The notes beneath the pieces are model-generated. The model ran no database searches. It was given only the letters and a program-made list of their open reading frames with translations, and had not been told where the DNA came from. Shown piece after piece: positions 10,724 through 21,114 of a stretch of DNA of 64,000 nucleotides. The number at the start of each line of letters is the position of its first letter. Within the stretch, counting starts at the first letter, position 1. This stretch comes from Papaver somniferum (Eukaryota > Streptophyta > Magnoliopsida > Ranunculales > Papaveraceae), in contig NC_039368.1 in the NCBI RefSeq assembly GCF_003573695.1, forward strand, positions 84,272,374-84,336,373, read 5' to 3'. Position numbers and translations under genes: made by a program.

Positions 10724-11059
10724 CAGGTCGAAGTGAAACGTACTCTGGTCTCATTAAGAAATGGAAAACAGGTGAGTAAATGGGAGGAGGTGGTAACCGG
10801 TAATGCTTGGAATTTATGTTCCATAAAAGAAAGCGTTTGCCCATTGCTCCCTGTATTTACTAACCGCCTCATCCTTATGACACTTTCTAATAACGAGCGT
10901 AGTGTACGCCGCACGCTGTAAACTGCCAAACCAATACCCAATGAGCATCCCCCAGTTTGTGACATGTGTTGATGTCTTGAGTGTTTTAATGGAAAACATG
11001 TAGCATGTTGTTTTTGTCTGGAAAGTTGAGCTTGGGGGACTTTCCGGCTCGGTGGTGAC

Positions 11060-12440
11060 CTTCGACGGTCGAGATCTTGCATCTTGAGAGGAAAGGTAGT
11101 CGTTGATTATTGCAACCCTGCTTTTGGTAGCCAGTGGCATGAAAGCATGGCCGACATGGCTTTAATATGGCATAGTTTAGGCGCGGACAAAATCCAGTGT
11201 TTTGGCATTGTTTGGGCGTGACCAAAACTAGGGCTTGGCGTCGGGCCAAAGGTTTTCATGCGTTAGCTGGTAACCTTGGACGGCTAAGCTCTGCATCTTA
11301 GATGGAAATGTGACCATTGATTGTTGCAGGCTTTCATTTTGGCAGCCGTAAAGGGAAGGCCGCCATGGCATGGTTTAGGCGCAGCAAGGTGGCTGACATG
11401 GTATGCCATTGGCACATGTGGCATGGTCGGCATGCCTTGGCGCGGTTTAGGCGTGGTCAAAACTAGGGTTTTGGGCCAAAGGTTACCACGCGTTTTTTGG
11501 CGACCTTGGACGGCTAGGATTTGCATGTAGGATGGAAGGTTGGCCGTTGATCGTCGCACGCCTTCGTTTTGGTAGCCGCATAGGGAAGGACGGCATGGTG
11601 TGGCGCAGCAAGGTGGTTAGCATGCCATTGGCACATGTGGCATGGCATTCCTTGGCGCGGTTTGGCGTGGCCAAAACTAGGGTTTTGGGCCAAAGGTTAC
11701 CATGCGTTGTTTGGCGACCTTGGACGTCTAGGATTTGCATACAGGATGGAAGGGTGGTCGTTGATCGTCGCACGCCTTCGTTTTGGTAGCCGCTTAGGGA
11801 AGGACGACATGTTGTGGCACGGCAAGGTGGTTGGCATGCCATTGGCACATTTTGCATGGCATACCTATGCGTGGTTTTGCGTGGCCAAAACTAAGGTTTT
11901 GGGCCAAAGGTTACCATGCGATGTTTGGCGACCTTTGATGGCTAGGATTTGCATCTAGGATGAAAGGGTGGTCGTTGATCGTCGCACGCCTTCGTTTTGG
12001 TAGCCACATGGGGAAACCCGACATGGTATGGCACAACAAAGTGGTTGGCATGCCATTGGCACATGTGGCATGGCATACCTTGGCGCGGTTTGGCGTGGCC
12101 AAAACTAGGGTTTTGGGCCAAAGGTTACCCTGCGTTGTTTGGCTACCTTGGACGGCTAGAATTTTCATCTAGGATGGAAGGGTGGCCGTTGATCATCGCA
12201 TCCCTTCATTTTGGTAGCCGCATAGGGAAGGCCGACATGGTGTAGCGCGGCAAGGTGGTTGGCATGCCATTGGCACATGTGGCATGGCATGCCTTGGCGC
12301 GGTTTGGCGTGGCCAAAACTAGGGTTTTGGGCCAAAGGTTACCATGCGTTGTTTGGCGACCTTGAACGGATAGGATTTGCATCCAGGATGGAAGGGTGTT
12401 CGTTGATCGTCGCACGCCTTCGTTTTGGTAGCCGCATGGG
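11060..12440. repeat. 214-bp tandem array in U3 of LTR A
   Basis: The TCGTCGCACG landmark or its variants falls at 11551, 11765, 11979, 12193 and 12407, a constant 214 bp, with two more divergent units to the left. About seven units. Homologous to the ~185-193-bp unit of LTR B and the 192-bp unit of LTR C. Confidence 0.9.
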
Positions 12441-13200
12441 GAAGGCCGGCACGGTGGGGCCAAGGCCAATGACGCGGATGGATTGGCATAGTTGATCCAA
12501 GGGTTTGGTACGGATGGCTTGGCATGGTGGGTCCAAGGAAAGGTGCGGTTGGCTTGTCATGGTGGGGCTAAGGGTTTGGCATGCCATTGGCACATGGCGC
12601 GGCTAGCATGGTTGGGGCCTAGGCAAGGCGCGGTTGGCTTGGCATGGTGGGGCCAAGGGTTTTGCATGCCATTGACGCATGGTGCGGCTAGCATGGTTGG
12701 GTCCAAGGAAAGATGCGGTTTGCTTGGAATGGTGGGGCCAAGGGTTTCGCATGCCATTGGCGCATGGTGTGGATAGCATGGTTGGCATGCCTTGGCGCGG
12801 AGATGTGGCTGGCATGGTTCGCCATTGGAAAAATGGTGCGGCTGGCATGCCTTGGCGCGGAGATGTGGCTGGCATGGTATGCCATTGGCACAGTGGTGCG
12901 GCTGGCATGGTTGGCATGCCTTGGCGTGGAGATGTGGCTGGCATGGTTTGCCATTGGCACAGTGGTGCGGCTGGCATGGTTGGCATGCCTTAATGCGGAG
13001 GTGTGGATGGCATGGTTTGCCGTTGGCAGAATGGTGCGGCTGGCATGGTTGGAATGCCTTGGCGCGGAGATGTGTCGGGCATGGTTTGCCATTGGCACAG
13101 TGGTGCGGCTGGCATTCCTTGGCGCGGAGATGTGGCTGGCATGGTTTTCCATTGGCACAGTGGTGCGGCTGGCATGGTTGGCATGCCTTGGCGCGGTAGC
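12441..13200. repeat. Short-unit array in U3 of LTR A
   Basis: Irregular GGCATGGTGGGGCCAAGG-type units (12441-12780) pass into ordered units of 69 bp or, when 9 bp are missing, 60 bp (12790-13200). Each is built from GGCGCGGAGATGTGGCTGG and CACAGTGGTGCGGCTGG halves. About six ordered units. Confidence 0.85.
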
Positions 13201-13399
13201 ATGAGAATTAGGGTTTGGCATAGATGATGTCGGTCAACGTTAAGGGTTCTGCCGTGGAACATGACACATAAAAAAAAGGTACCTTGGTAATTCTTACGTA
13301 GGCATGCTGATCGTTTCAATAAATGTGCTAATAGTCATAGTGACGTCATGTCAGTTGTATGGTTTTACGATTTAAACCCTAAGATAAAAACCACCATCA

Positions 13400-14880
13400 A
13401 CACCTGGTTTTAGAAGAAGAAAACCAAAGGTTAAAGGAGAAACGACTCTAGCACGCAAAATAGTATCACACATGAGGTGTGGGGATTAGTTTTGCAGAGT
13501 TGTTAGATGTCCCCTTATATAGTCTTTCAAATCAGGGTTTCTCCTTGGTCACAAAGCAAACAATATCCACCGTTAAATGAAAACCTGATTTAGATTCAAG
13601 CTAATATTTATCAACCGTTAGATCGAAAACTTAGCTTGATATACACAAATGAAATGCATGCTTATAGGTTTGTTAACCGTACCCAAACGTGTACATTGTT
13701 GGTTCAACAATAGTTAACCAAAAGGTTAGCCATATGAGCATTTCATACCAACCATATTCTTCTTCACCATAACTAGTTCAAATGACTCAAATGAACTATT
13801 TATAGAGTTGTTCAATTGCAAGGAAATCTTATGTAATACACAAGACACAATTGAAGCAAAGAAGATTCGATTCACTTGAATCGGTTCATGAACTTTATAG
13901 CCAAGGTTTGCAATTTGCATTCTTAGTCTTTATAAGTTTAAGTTCAGAAATCATCTTCAGATATATAACCTTCTTAAGTTCGCACACTAGGTTCGCCGAG
14001 TTAAGCAACCGGGAAGAGTTTACAAACTCCAGCAGAAAATCTCGGCAAAGACTTTCCGCCGGTTCACGGACTGGTACTCACGCAACAAGTTTGTCAACTC
14101 CAGCAGAATTTCTCGGTATGAGAATTTCTGCAGTTCGCAGACTGAGTTCGCGGACTTGGAAACTAGCCATTCTTCCGGTTTTCTCTTGATCAACAAAGTT
14201 CGCAAACTTTGGTTCAAGGGATATGACTTATGCACATATATGTTTCCATAACAATACTTATGTCCATCATTGGTTATGTAATCTAAACTTCCATTGCAAC
14301 CATTGAAACATTCTTAGAGGACGTTATACAGTTGTTACACCATTTCTCGTCAAACCAATTTTCAAAGTGATGAAACATATCATGACTTTCGTCACTAGGT
14401 AAAGATAAACATGGTCAAAGCGAAACGCTTACCAACACATATTTAGAGATATATATAGGCGAGGTATACTCGGCTCAAAATACCAAATGTGTATAATCTA
14501 AGTCTATATATAGCATACGACTTTTTGTCTCAAGAAGTAGGAGATAGAGTAGATAGACTTTTGAGTGACATATAAGTTCAAGTCTTCACATACATTTTTG
14601 TCGAGAAGTTCCACTGGTTCCTTAAGTAGTTCTTCTTCTTGTATGATGAATTTCCATGAAGTCCTTGAGCTTACGTCGAGTCCCTCATCCTAACGGGTAA
14701 GTGCCTTCATCCCTCTCCTCGCACCTACGTACGAGTACCTAAAGTCCTTAACAGTATTATCCTAGTCCAAGACTTAGCTATAGTAGACTAGAAATAAAGA
14801 CTTACAGTTCTGATCACTAACATTGACAAACATGCTTGAGATAGCAACGCATGCGAGTTCGAGTGAGAAATGCTCTAACA
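13400..14880 (-). repeat. Copia LTR fragment (first ~1.5 kb), truncated by Tat A
   Basis: The minus strand starts TGTTAGAGCATTTCTCACTC at 14880 and follows the LTR at 26569-28990 until the AACCAGGT region, where Tat A begins. It includes the inverted TATA region near 13510. No PPT lies to the right of 14880, so it is a 5' LTR or a solo LTR; the rest would be left of the window. Confidence 0.75.
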
Positions 14881-15914
14881 AACACCACTCTCACAGCATC
14901 CATAGAAACGTCTTCAATCTTCGGTCTTCAACTGTTGATGATGAACTTCTGAACTTCGTAGAACCTTGACAATTTCTAATTCTTCTCTTTAATTTCTTGT
15001 TGCTTGAAATTTCTTCTTTACCATGGTGTTTATTAAACGAAACTAAAAGAAAACTGTAATTTTTTATTTTTTTATTAAATGAAAATAACAAAATAATAAT
15101 GAAACTACTAAAGCCATGTATGAAGGACTTTATCACTTAATTCTTCACAACCTGCATTATCTTGATTTTTATGAACTTCACTAATTCTCATCTTTTTCTG
15201 TTTTCTTTGCTCTTTGTAAGATAAGTCTTCACTTGTGCATAAAATTCTGCTTTTTGTATGGTATCTTCACTTTTGAATAAGACTTTTCTTTTCCTTGTAT
15301 TGTTTCATGTAAACTTTGGACTATTTCAACTTTTCTGATGCCGCGCTGCTTGTTGATGATGATGTGTTTCTATCGATTTGTTTGATGTTGTCGAGAGAGA
15401 GAGAGAATGGTGCTAGCTGCAAATCAAACTACAAGAAAGAGTTTTCATATTTAGACGCCACCCTCATGATTGACAAAATTAGCACTCAAGAGATCAAAAA
15501 TAGTGTTCAAAGTGGTGCGAAGTTGGGTAGCTCACCATTCCTAGCCGGAATTTACGTACGGTTACACACACTCTAAAAGTAATTTTTAGATAGTCACAAA
15601 AATGAAGGTCAGTGCCTCGCTTGATGTAAAATAGGTAGTCTCCACTAAGGGTGATCACAACTCTAATACCAAATATCTTTGCTGCACCTAATTTTCCCAC
15701 CGGCATGGTTAAATCCAACTTTAACACTCAGACCAACAAGAAACCCGATTGTGTTATCCAATACTTCTAAGTTCAGTTATTTCGGTCAGAATCTCTATGT
15801 AAACATAGCTAGAACATGCTAGTGACTCTGAAATCTCTAAAAGTTGGAGGTTTTATGCAAATATTTACAATTTTTTTTTTAGATGCAAAAGACTAAAAAC
15901 TGTATATGCAAAAT
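14881..15914. other. No recognised gene
   Basis: AT-rich. Short ORFs exist on both strands (14891-15136 minus; 15316-15576 plus; 15494-15727 minus), but none has a motif or domain I recognise. A GA microsatellite lies near 15393-15407. Confidence 0.5.
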
Positions 15915-15952
15915 ACTCCCCCAAACCTAAATCTAACATTGTCCTCAATGTT
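15915..15952 (-). other. PPT-like tract with AGGA hairpin, element F
   Basis: Minus strand AACATTG-AGGA-CAATGTT (15935-15952), then TTAGGTTTGGGGGAGT. Same module as in elements 1 and 2. Confidence 0.7.
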
Positions 15953-16131
15953 TCGAATGATAATAAGAATTTAAACAGGTACATACCATGAAAACTATGC
16001 TGAGTAAAGAAAAGAGGAGAGATTACCAGATGTCGGCGAAACCAAGATCAGAATTGCATTATGCAAGACTAGAATCCAACAGGAAATCAGCATTCGTGAC
16101 ACTGGATTAACACACATATATACAAGAAGAT

Positions 16132-17117
16132 CTAGAAAATATAATTACCTACTGGATTATATAAAAAAAAATCACGATACACCAACAATCGAAAGAATTG
16201 AGGATCAACCCAAAAGACGGAGTGCAGAAATTTTAACAGCCTCACAAAATTACAATAGGATAGAAATGCCAATGAGACTGCAAAACAAAATGAGCTACCC
16301 CCAAACCCGAATTTTTCAACAGATACGCTTTTGTGCACAAAATCCTGCACTTTTAGGGGTTCGTCATGCATGAGGTCTAGTTCAAAATGGGCTTGGTCAT
16401 GGATGGGCAGAGATAAACATTCCAATTGTGGATCCTCAAATGTATCATATTTATCTGCAAAATAGTCTAGGAGGACTTGGGAGGCACACAGTTCCAATCC
16501 TAGATTAGGTACTCTCAGGAAAGTTGGTTTCACAATCTCTTTACAAAAAAAATCTAGATTGGGAGGAAGATTATCAGTTTGTGACTTAGGAAAGGAAGTA
16601 GGCGCATTTAAGTTGTTTCCATGTGTAAGATCATTAGTACCATCACACACTCTCCCTAAGTCAGAAACATGTAAATCATGCTCACAGTCATTGAACAAAT
16701 TAACAAGCCCTAATTCAGAATCATGACTATCCAAAGTACCCAAATCAGTATCATAATAAGAATCATATTGCGACCTAGGCAAGGTATCAAACACATCAAA
16801 TTTATTATCATGCATAAGAACATTAGTGTCAATAGCAAATTCAAACTTTCCTAAATCACACACAAGTTGTGTGTTATGCTCTTCTTCACAAGATAACTGC
16901 ACAAGCCCTAAATCAGTACCAAATCATCTGGATTGCAATGAATATGAATATTAGAAGAAACATCATCAATGGAAGTCTCTACACTATGGTATGGAATTTC
17001 AGAGTCACATGACTTCAAAATTGACTCTTCAAGAAGAACTAGCTCTTCTAACATCATATCATCATCCGAGTAATATGCATACTCGTCCCTGTTAACAGTT
17101 GTGGTGTCCTCAGTCAA
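16132..17117 (-). pseudogene. Acidic ORF downstream of gag in element F
   Basis: Two open segments, 69 and 256 residues, separated by a stop and frame change near 16903-16908. Asp/Glu-rich through the first 130 residues (SDDDMMLEELVLLEE, HDSELGLVNLFNDCEHD), then a hydrophobic/aromatic C-terminal end (FLHSVFWVDPQFFRLLVYRD). No protease, RT, RNase H or integrase motif. It sits directly after gag and before the PPT-like tract, where pol would be expected, so it replaces pol in this non-autonomous element. Function unknown. Confidence 0.5.
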
Positions 17118-17123
17118 CTCATG

Positions 17124-18116
17124 TTACTCTAGATGAGGTTCATATTCAATATCAGTTGCATGAATATGACTAGACACATTGTTCTCAAAATTTGGGTCAT
17201 TATCATCACTGTAACAGGGATAGAAGCCAGCAACATGATGTGTTCTAGACTTCCTAAAGTCATGCAAAACAACGAAGTTCTCAATGAGATGGCCTAAGCT
17301 ACCACACAAGGTACAAACATGGATTTCAGTTGAGAGACATGAGTTAGGTGCATAAAAATTTTCAGTTTCGACTCTCCTAGTCATACATGTCATGTTTATA
17401 TCAGGATCAAAATCAGACTCCCTCCCATGAGGATCACTTCTAGCATATGACATTGTCTTAGTTTCCCTACGGGATTCCCATTGATGGGTTTGTTCTGCTA
17501 GTTCAACTAACAATGACCATGCATCATCCGCAGTTTTATCAATAAATTCGGCATTACACATAGATTCAACCATGGATCGATAATTAAAGTCTAGTCCCTC
17601 ATAGAGGATAACGACCAATCTACACTTCTCAAAGCCATGGTGAGGGCGTTCACTCAACAAAACATGAAACAGTTCAAAATGATAAAAAAGATTCTTCCCA
17701 TCTAACTGGACAAAACAATTAATATTTTGACGAATAGCAATTGTCCTATGATGTGGAAAAAAAAATATGGAAAATTGACTTGTGAGTGGGTTCCAAGAGG
17801 TGATTAACTGTGGTCTCAAACCGTAAAACCATGTTTTAGCCCTTTCCCTTAAAGAAAACGTAAACAAACGAAATTGGAGGGAATCTTCAGATATATGGTC
17901 AGGTTGCATAACCCTACAAATTTTTTCAAAATCTCTTACATGATGATAGGGGTTTTCAGAGTCACTCCCTCAGAATATTGGAAGCATTTGTAAATTTTTT
18001 GCGTTCAATTCAAATGGGTCATCGGTCTGAGGTAAAATGGTACATGATAACAGTCTTGTTCTTGTGGGGGCACATGTTCTCATGGAGAGTACGGTGCATA
18101 TTCATAGCATCACTCA
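17124..18116 (-). pseudogene. Gag pseudogene of element F
   Basis: The open segment 17909-17124 carries the Retrotrans_gag core (FTFSLRERAKTWFYGLRPQ; RPHHGFEKCRLVVILYEGLD). The knuckle is damaged: CTLCGSLGHLIENF, with F where the last Cys belongs. Upstream, homologous codons (FELNAKNLQMLPIF, ENPYHHVRDFEKIC) are broken by an in-frame TGA near 17970. Closest match in the window is the Gag at 44131. Not functional as it stands. Confidence 0.8.
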
Positions 18117-18120
18117 TTGT

Positions 18121-19407
18121 CTAAACTTGGACAGACGTGTCGATAATTGAAAATGGTAGGCAGTGTTGACGAGGGATAGTCATACAATCAGTTCAGTTAC
18201 AGAACAACGATCACGTCCTAGAGGACAAACTATTTAGTATGTTTCAAAGGTCCAAAATAGCAAACTCAATCCATAGATGATGCTTATAGAAACGACAAAC
18301 TTATTCAGAGATGCACGATCATACAAGTGTACCATAGCTAACAACAGATTCAGTTAACCAGTGAATAATGTAAATATCACAGGATCATATTTTTGCATAC
18401 AGATTCAAATTGTTGTACTGCCTAGAGAAGAAGCAATGCACATGGCAGGGAAAGAAAAACTTATGTGAATGGGTATCTAGAATGTGCAGGCATACATACA
18501 GTTTTTAAAAGTTTGGAGATCGAATGTTGAACAATGAAGTTTAAGATTTCAGCAAGCAAAGATTTTATTCAAGTGTCACAGAATCATGCACAAATTCCAG
18601 ATATTGCATGGGTTGGGTGATCAAGCAACTAGTTCAGAATCAAGCAAACATGGTATTTGGTTACGACAGTACCAGCATTCACATTCAGTGTTCAAGAGAA
18701 ATACCGCCGGTACAGGATCAGGTGTACACGCAACATATGAATACGTTCTGCTCCCTTTCCTCCTTTGCCTTGCTTCCGCAGCAGTATTGCAGGTACTGCC
18801 AATAGAAAATCTGGGTTGAGGCACTATAGTCAAGTCATTTAGCTCCTTTTTCTGCTTTTCTTTAGCTCGTGCATCAGTTTTGCAAGCACCTGGTGACTCA
18901 GAGGAGAAGTTCAGTTCTCAGAAATGTGCAGGTAAAGCAAAGAAACTAAGAAAGTAACCTCTTTACCACTGTCAGATGCAATGTTACAGCAAGACCAATG
19001 CTGCAAGTCACACTAGTGTGCTACACTGAAAGCTACACTATCCCAGATGAAGGATTTGAACAGGACAATTGAACAAAAATTATGGGCAGGCTGCAAAGGT
19101 AAACGGAGAAGAGATGCTATGCAGAATGCTGGGATGGATATTGTACAGGGTGATAGTGATAATGACTACTTTATGCAGCTACAGATTCGTAAGCTAAACT
19201 AGAAGACTAAATTATCATGACAATGATGCTGGTAACAAAATGCAAGTAAACTGAAAAAAAGGCTAAAACATAGACAGAAAATATGATATGCAAGATACAT
19301 TACTAAGATGAGACTATGAAAAGTAAAAAGACAGAAATTAAAAGTTACAGCTAATGTACAGGGCTAGGATGCAGAAAACTTGGTAGGGTTAGAAACAATA
19401 CATACAA
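18121..19407. other. 5' leader region of element F
   Basis: No gene. A purine-rich, A-rich stretch of about 1.3 kb between the LTR and gag. Short ORFs here are not supported by any motif. Confidence 0.45.
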
Positions 19408-21114
19408 TGATAGCTGCAAGTGCACAGTGTCGATATGCAACACAACGCAAGAACGATTCGATCCACGGGGACAAGGTGGGTGTATATTTTAAGCTATGAT
19501 CTTAACACAACTAACTTAGAACAAGAGTAACCAAAAAGGCGGTTTTGTTTTCCGATATGGCTAGATGTTGGTAGAGATTGAAATAACAAAAACGAAAGCA
19601 AAGAGTAATCTAGCAAGTATATAAATAAGGTGCTAGGGAAGTCGAATCCACCTCTTAACCCACACTAAGTCAATCCAATCTAAACAATGTTCTTGTCCCT
19701 TATAATGGACATCGGTAGTCTTTCTCCTATCTAGGGTAGTTTCAAGAGGATGGTTTATTGTCACTAAGATGATTCCTAATCCTAGCATTAGCTGCCCTCT
19801 CAAAAAACAACTAATCGCAGATCAATCACTTAGATAATTAAACAAACCTGATATGGATATTCTAATCGCAACTAAGGTGTTCCTCCGAAAAACTAACTAT
19901 CTAGTTAAAGCACAACTAGTTAAGGGATCGAACATCAATCAGTTAAACATGAGTTGCAACACAATCGACACAGTAATATTCTAACTACAATGTATACATG
20001 GCATACACTGTGAGAGCAAAATGTTGAATCACTAAGCTTATATTTATCCAAAACAGTATAACACAACAAGAATAATATCAAAACTTGAATTAAACTGAGC
20101 AATGGATTAATGGTTTCATCTAAACCCTAACTATGAAATTAGAACATCATGGAGATAATAAAATCAACATAAATTACTGCTTGGTGCACCGGCTAATCCG
20201 GGCATGAATTTCTCTCTACAATCTCCTCTTTATTTATACACAATTTTACCCAATGCCTCTTTAATTTGATAATTAGAAAATAACCACTCAACCAAAACGC
20301 GTTTTCTGACGAACCCCCTCTGCAATTCAACTATATATCTCTTTGATTTGATGTTCTTCAGTTGTTGAAGACAACTCTAATCTTATCTCTCTCAATCCTA
20401 GATTCTAGGGTTACTGTTTTTGATAAGAGAAAAGCTAAGATGGAGATAGATATAGATTAGAGGTTTGATTGATGGCTAGCTGATATGGTGGCTGATAGAG
20501 TGGTTGTGATCAGAGATTTGTCGGGGATGGAAGTGATGGAAGGAGGGACGTGAAGTGAAGGTGCTGGTTCTGTCGGGAAGAAGAAAGTGAAGTGAAGGAG
20601 TGTTTGGATTTCTGTTCGATTATGGGAAGAATGGTAGGATCTAGGGTGTTGGGCGGAAGCAGGAAATGTCGATGTACCGCATGTAGATGAGATTGGATGT
20701 CCATCAGCTACATCAAATCTGACGGCTCAGGATGGGTGCAGGCTTGGGTCTTGGATTTTATCTCTTATAGGCCCATGGCTTCTTCAAAGCTAATATATCA
20801 AGCCCACTTCTAGTTTTGGGTTGTACAAATGACATTCTTCACTTACGGATGAGGTGCAAATGACATTCTTCACTGCTTTCTTAGCGGAAGCTTTGTTGTC
20901 TCTTTCCCATTGTCACCAATTCACCGCTCTTTTGGCTACTCCATTCATCCAAACTTTATTTAGTACCTAAAAACACAAAATTAATTAGTACAAGTATTTA
21001 TTCTTAAAAACAATGAAAATACATAATTTGGGATAATACATGATTTTAAAGCACAAAAGATGAGTTAATTGCCAATAAAAAGGTGTAGAAATATGAAATA
21101 TTTGGCACTCATCA
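19408..21114 (-). repeat. 5' LTR of element F
   Basis: About 1.7 kb. On the minus strand it begins TGATGAGTGCCAAATATTTC at 21114. For roughly 140 bp it follows the start of the element 2 LTR (AACTCATCTTTTGTGC, TTTTTAGGTACTAAATAAAG). The inner end TGATAGCTGC at 19408 is tentative. No matching 5-bp TSD. Confidence 0.65.

Larger units (their letters stand above)
1..13399 (-). mobile_element. Tat-type Ty3/Gypsy retrotransposon A, 5' part only
   Basis: The element reads right to left. Its 5' LTR is 10362-13399, its primer-binding site lies just inside at 10343-10361, and its internal region runs off the left window edge. Termini are TGATGGTGG...CTCAAACA on the minus strand. An antisense PMD gene (plus strand) occupies the visible internal region and is split by element 1 (1117-8909). 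No gag or pol of this element is in the window. The right boundary falls inside a Copia LTR (13400-14880), so it inserted there. The Tat assignment is inference from PBS type, long LTRs and antisense PMD; the LTR structure itself is visible and is repeated in copies B and C. Confidence 0.75.
10362..13399 (-). repeat. 5' LTR of Tat element A, with internal tandem arrays
   Basis: 3038 bp. Minus-strand order: TGATGGTGG end (13399), ~200 bp unique sequence, 69-bp array, 214-bp array, ~350 bp unique sequence, TATA box, U5, CTCAAACA end (10362). The same order occurs in LTR B (33187-36167) and LTR C (53788-59438). Confidence 0.85.
15915..21114 (-). mobile_element. Decayed non-autonomous Ty3/Gypsy element F
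   Basis: Minus orientation: 5' LTR 19408-21114, leader 18121-19407, gag remnant 17124-18116, acidic second ORF 16132-17117, and an internal hairpin plus PPT-like tract at 15915-15952. No 3' LTR follows the tract, and no RT or integrase is present. No canonical PBS is seen after the LTR end, so that boundary is approximate. Confidence 0.65.

Noticed and set aside
12603..13221. Met/Ala/Trp/His-rich frames in LTR A
   Set aside because: Products of the 60/69-bp units inside an LTR; no coding signal beyond the repeat.
19408..19500. Possible PBS (CGATCCACGGGGACAAGG) of an element
   Set aside because: It lies inside the LTR end rather than just after it and does not match a PBS at the usual offset; kept only as LTR sequence.
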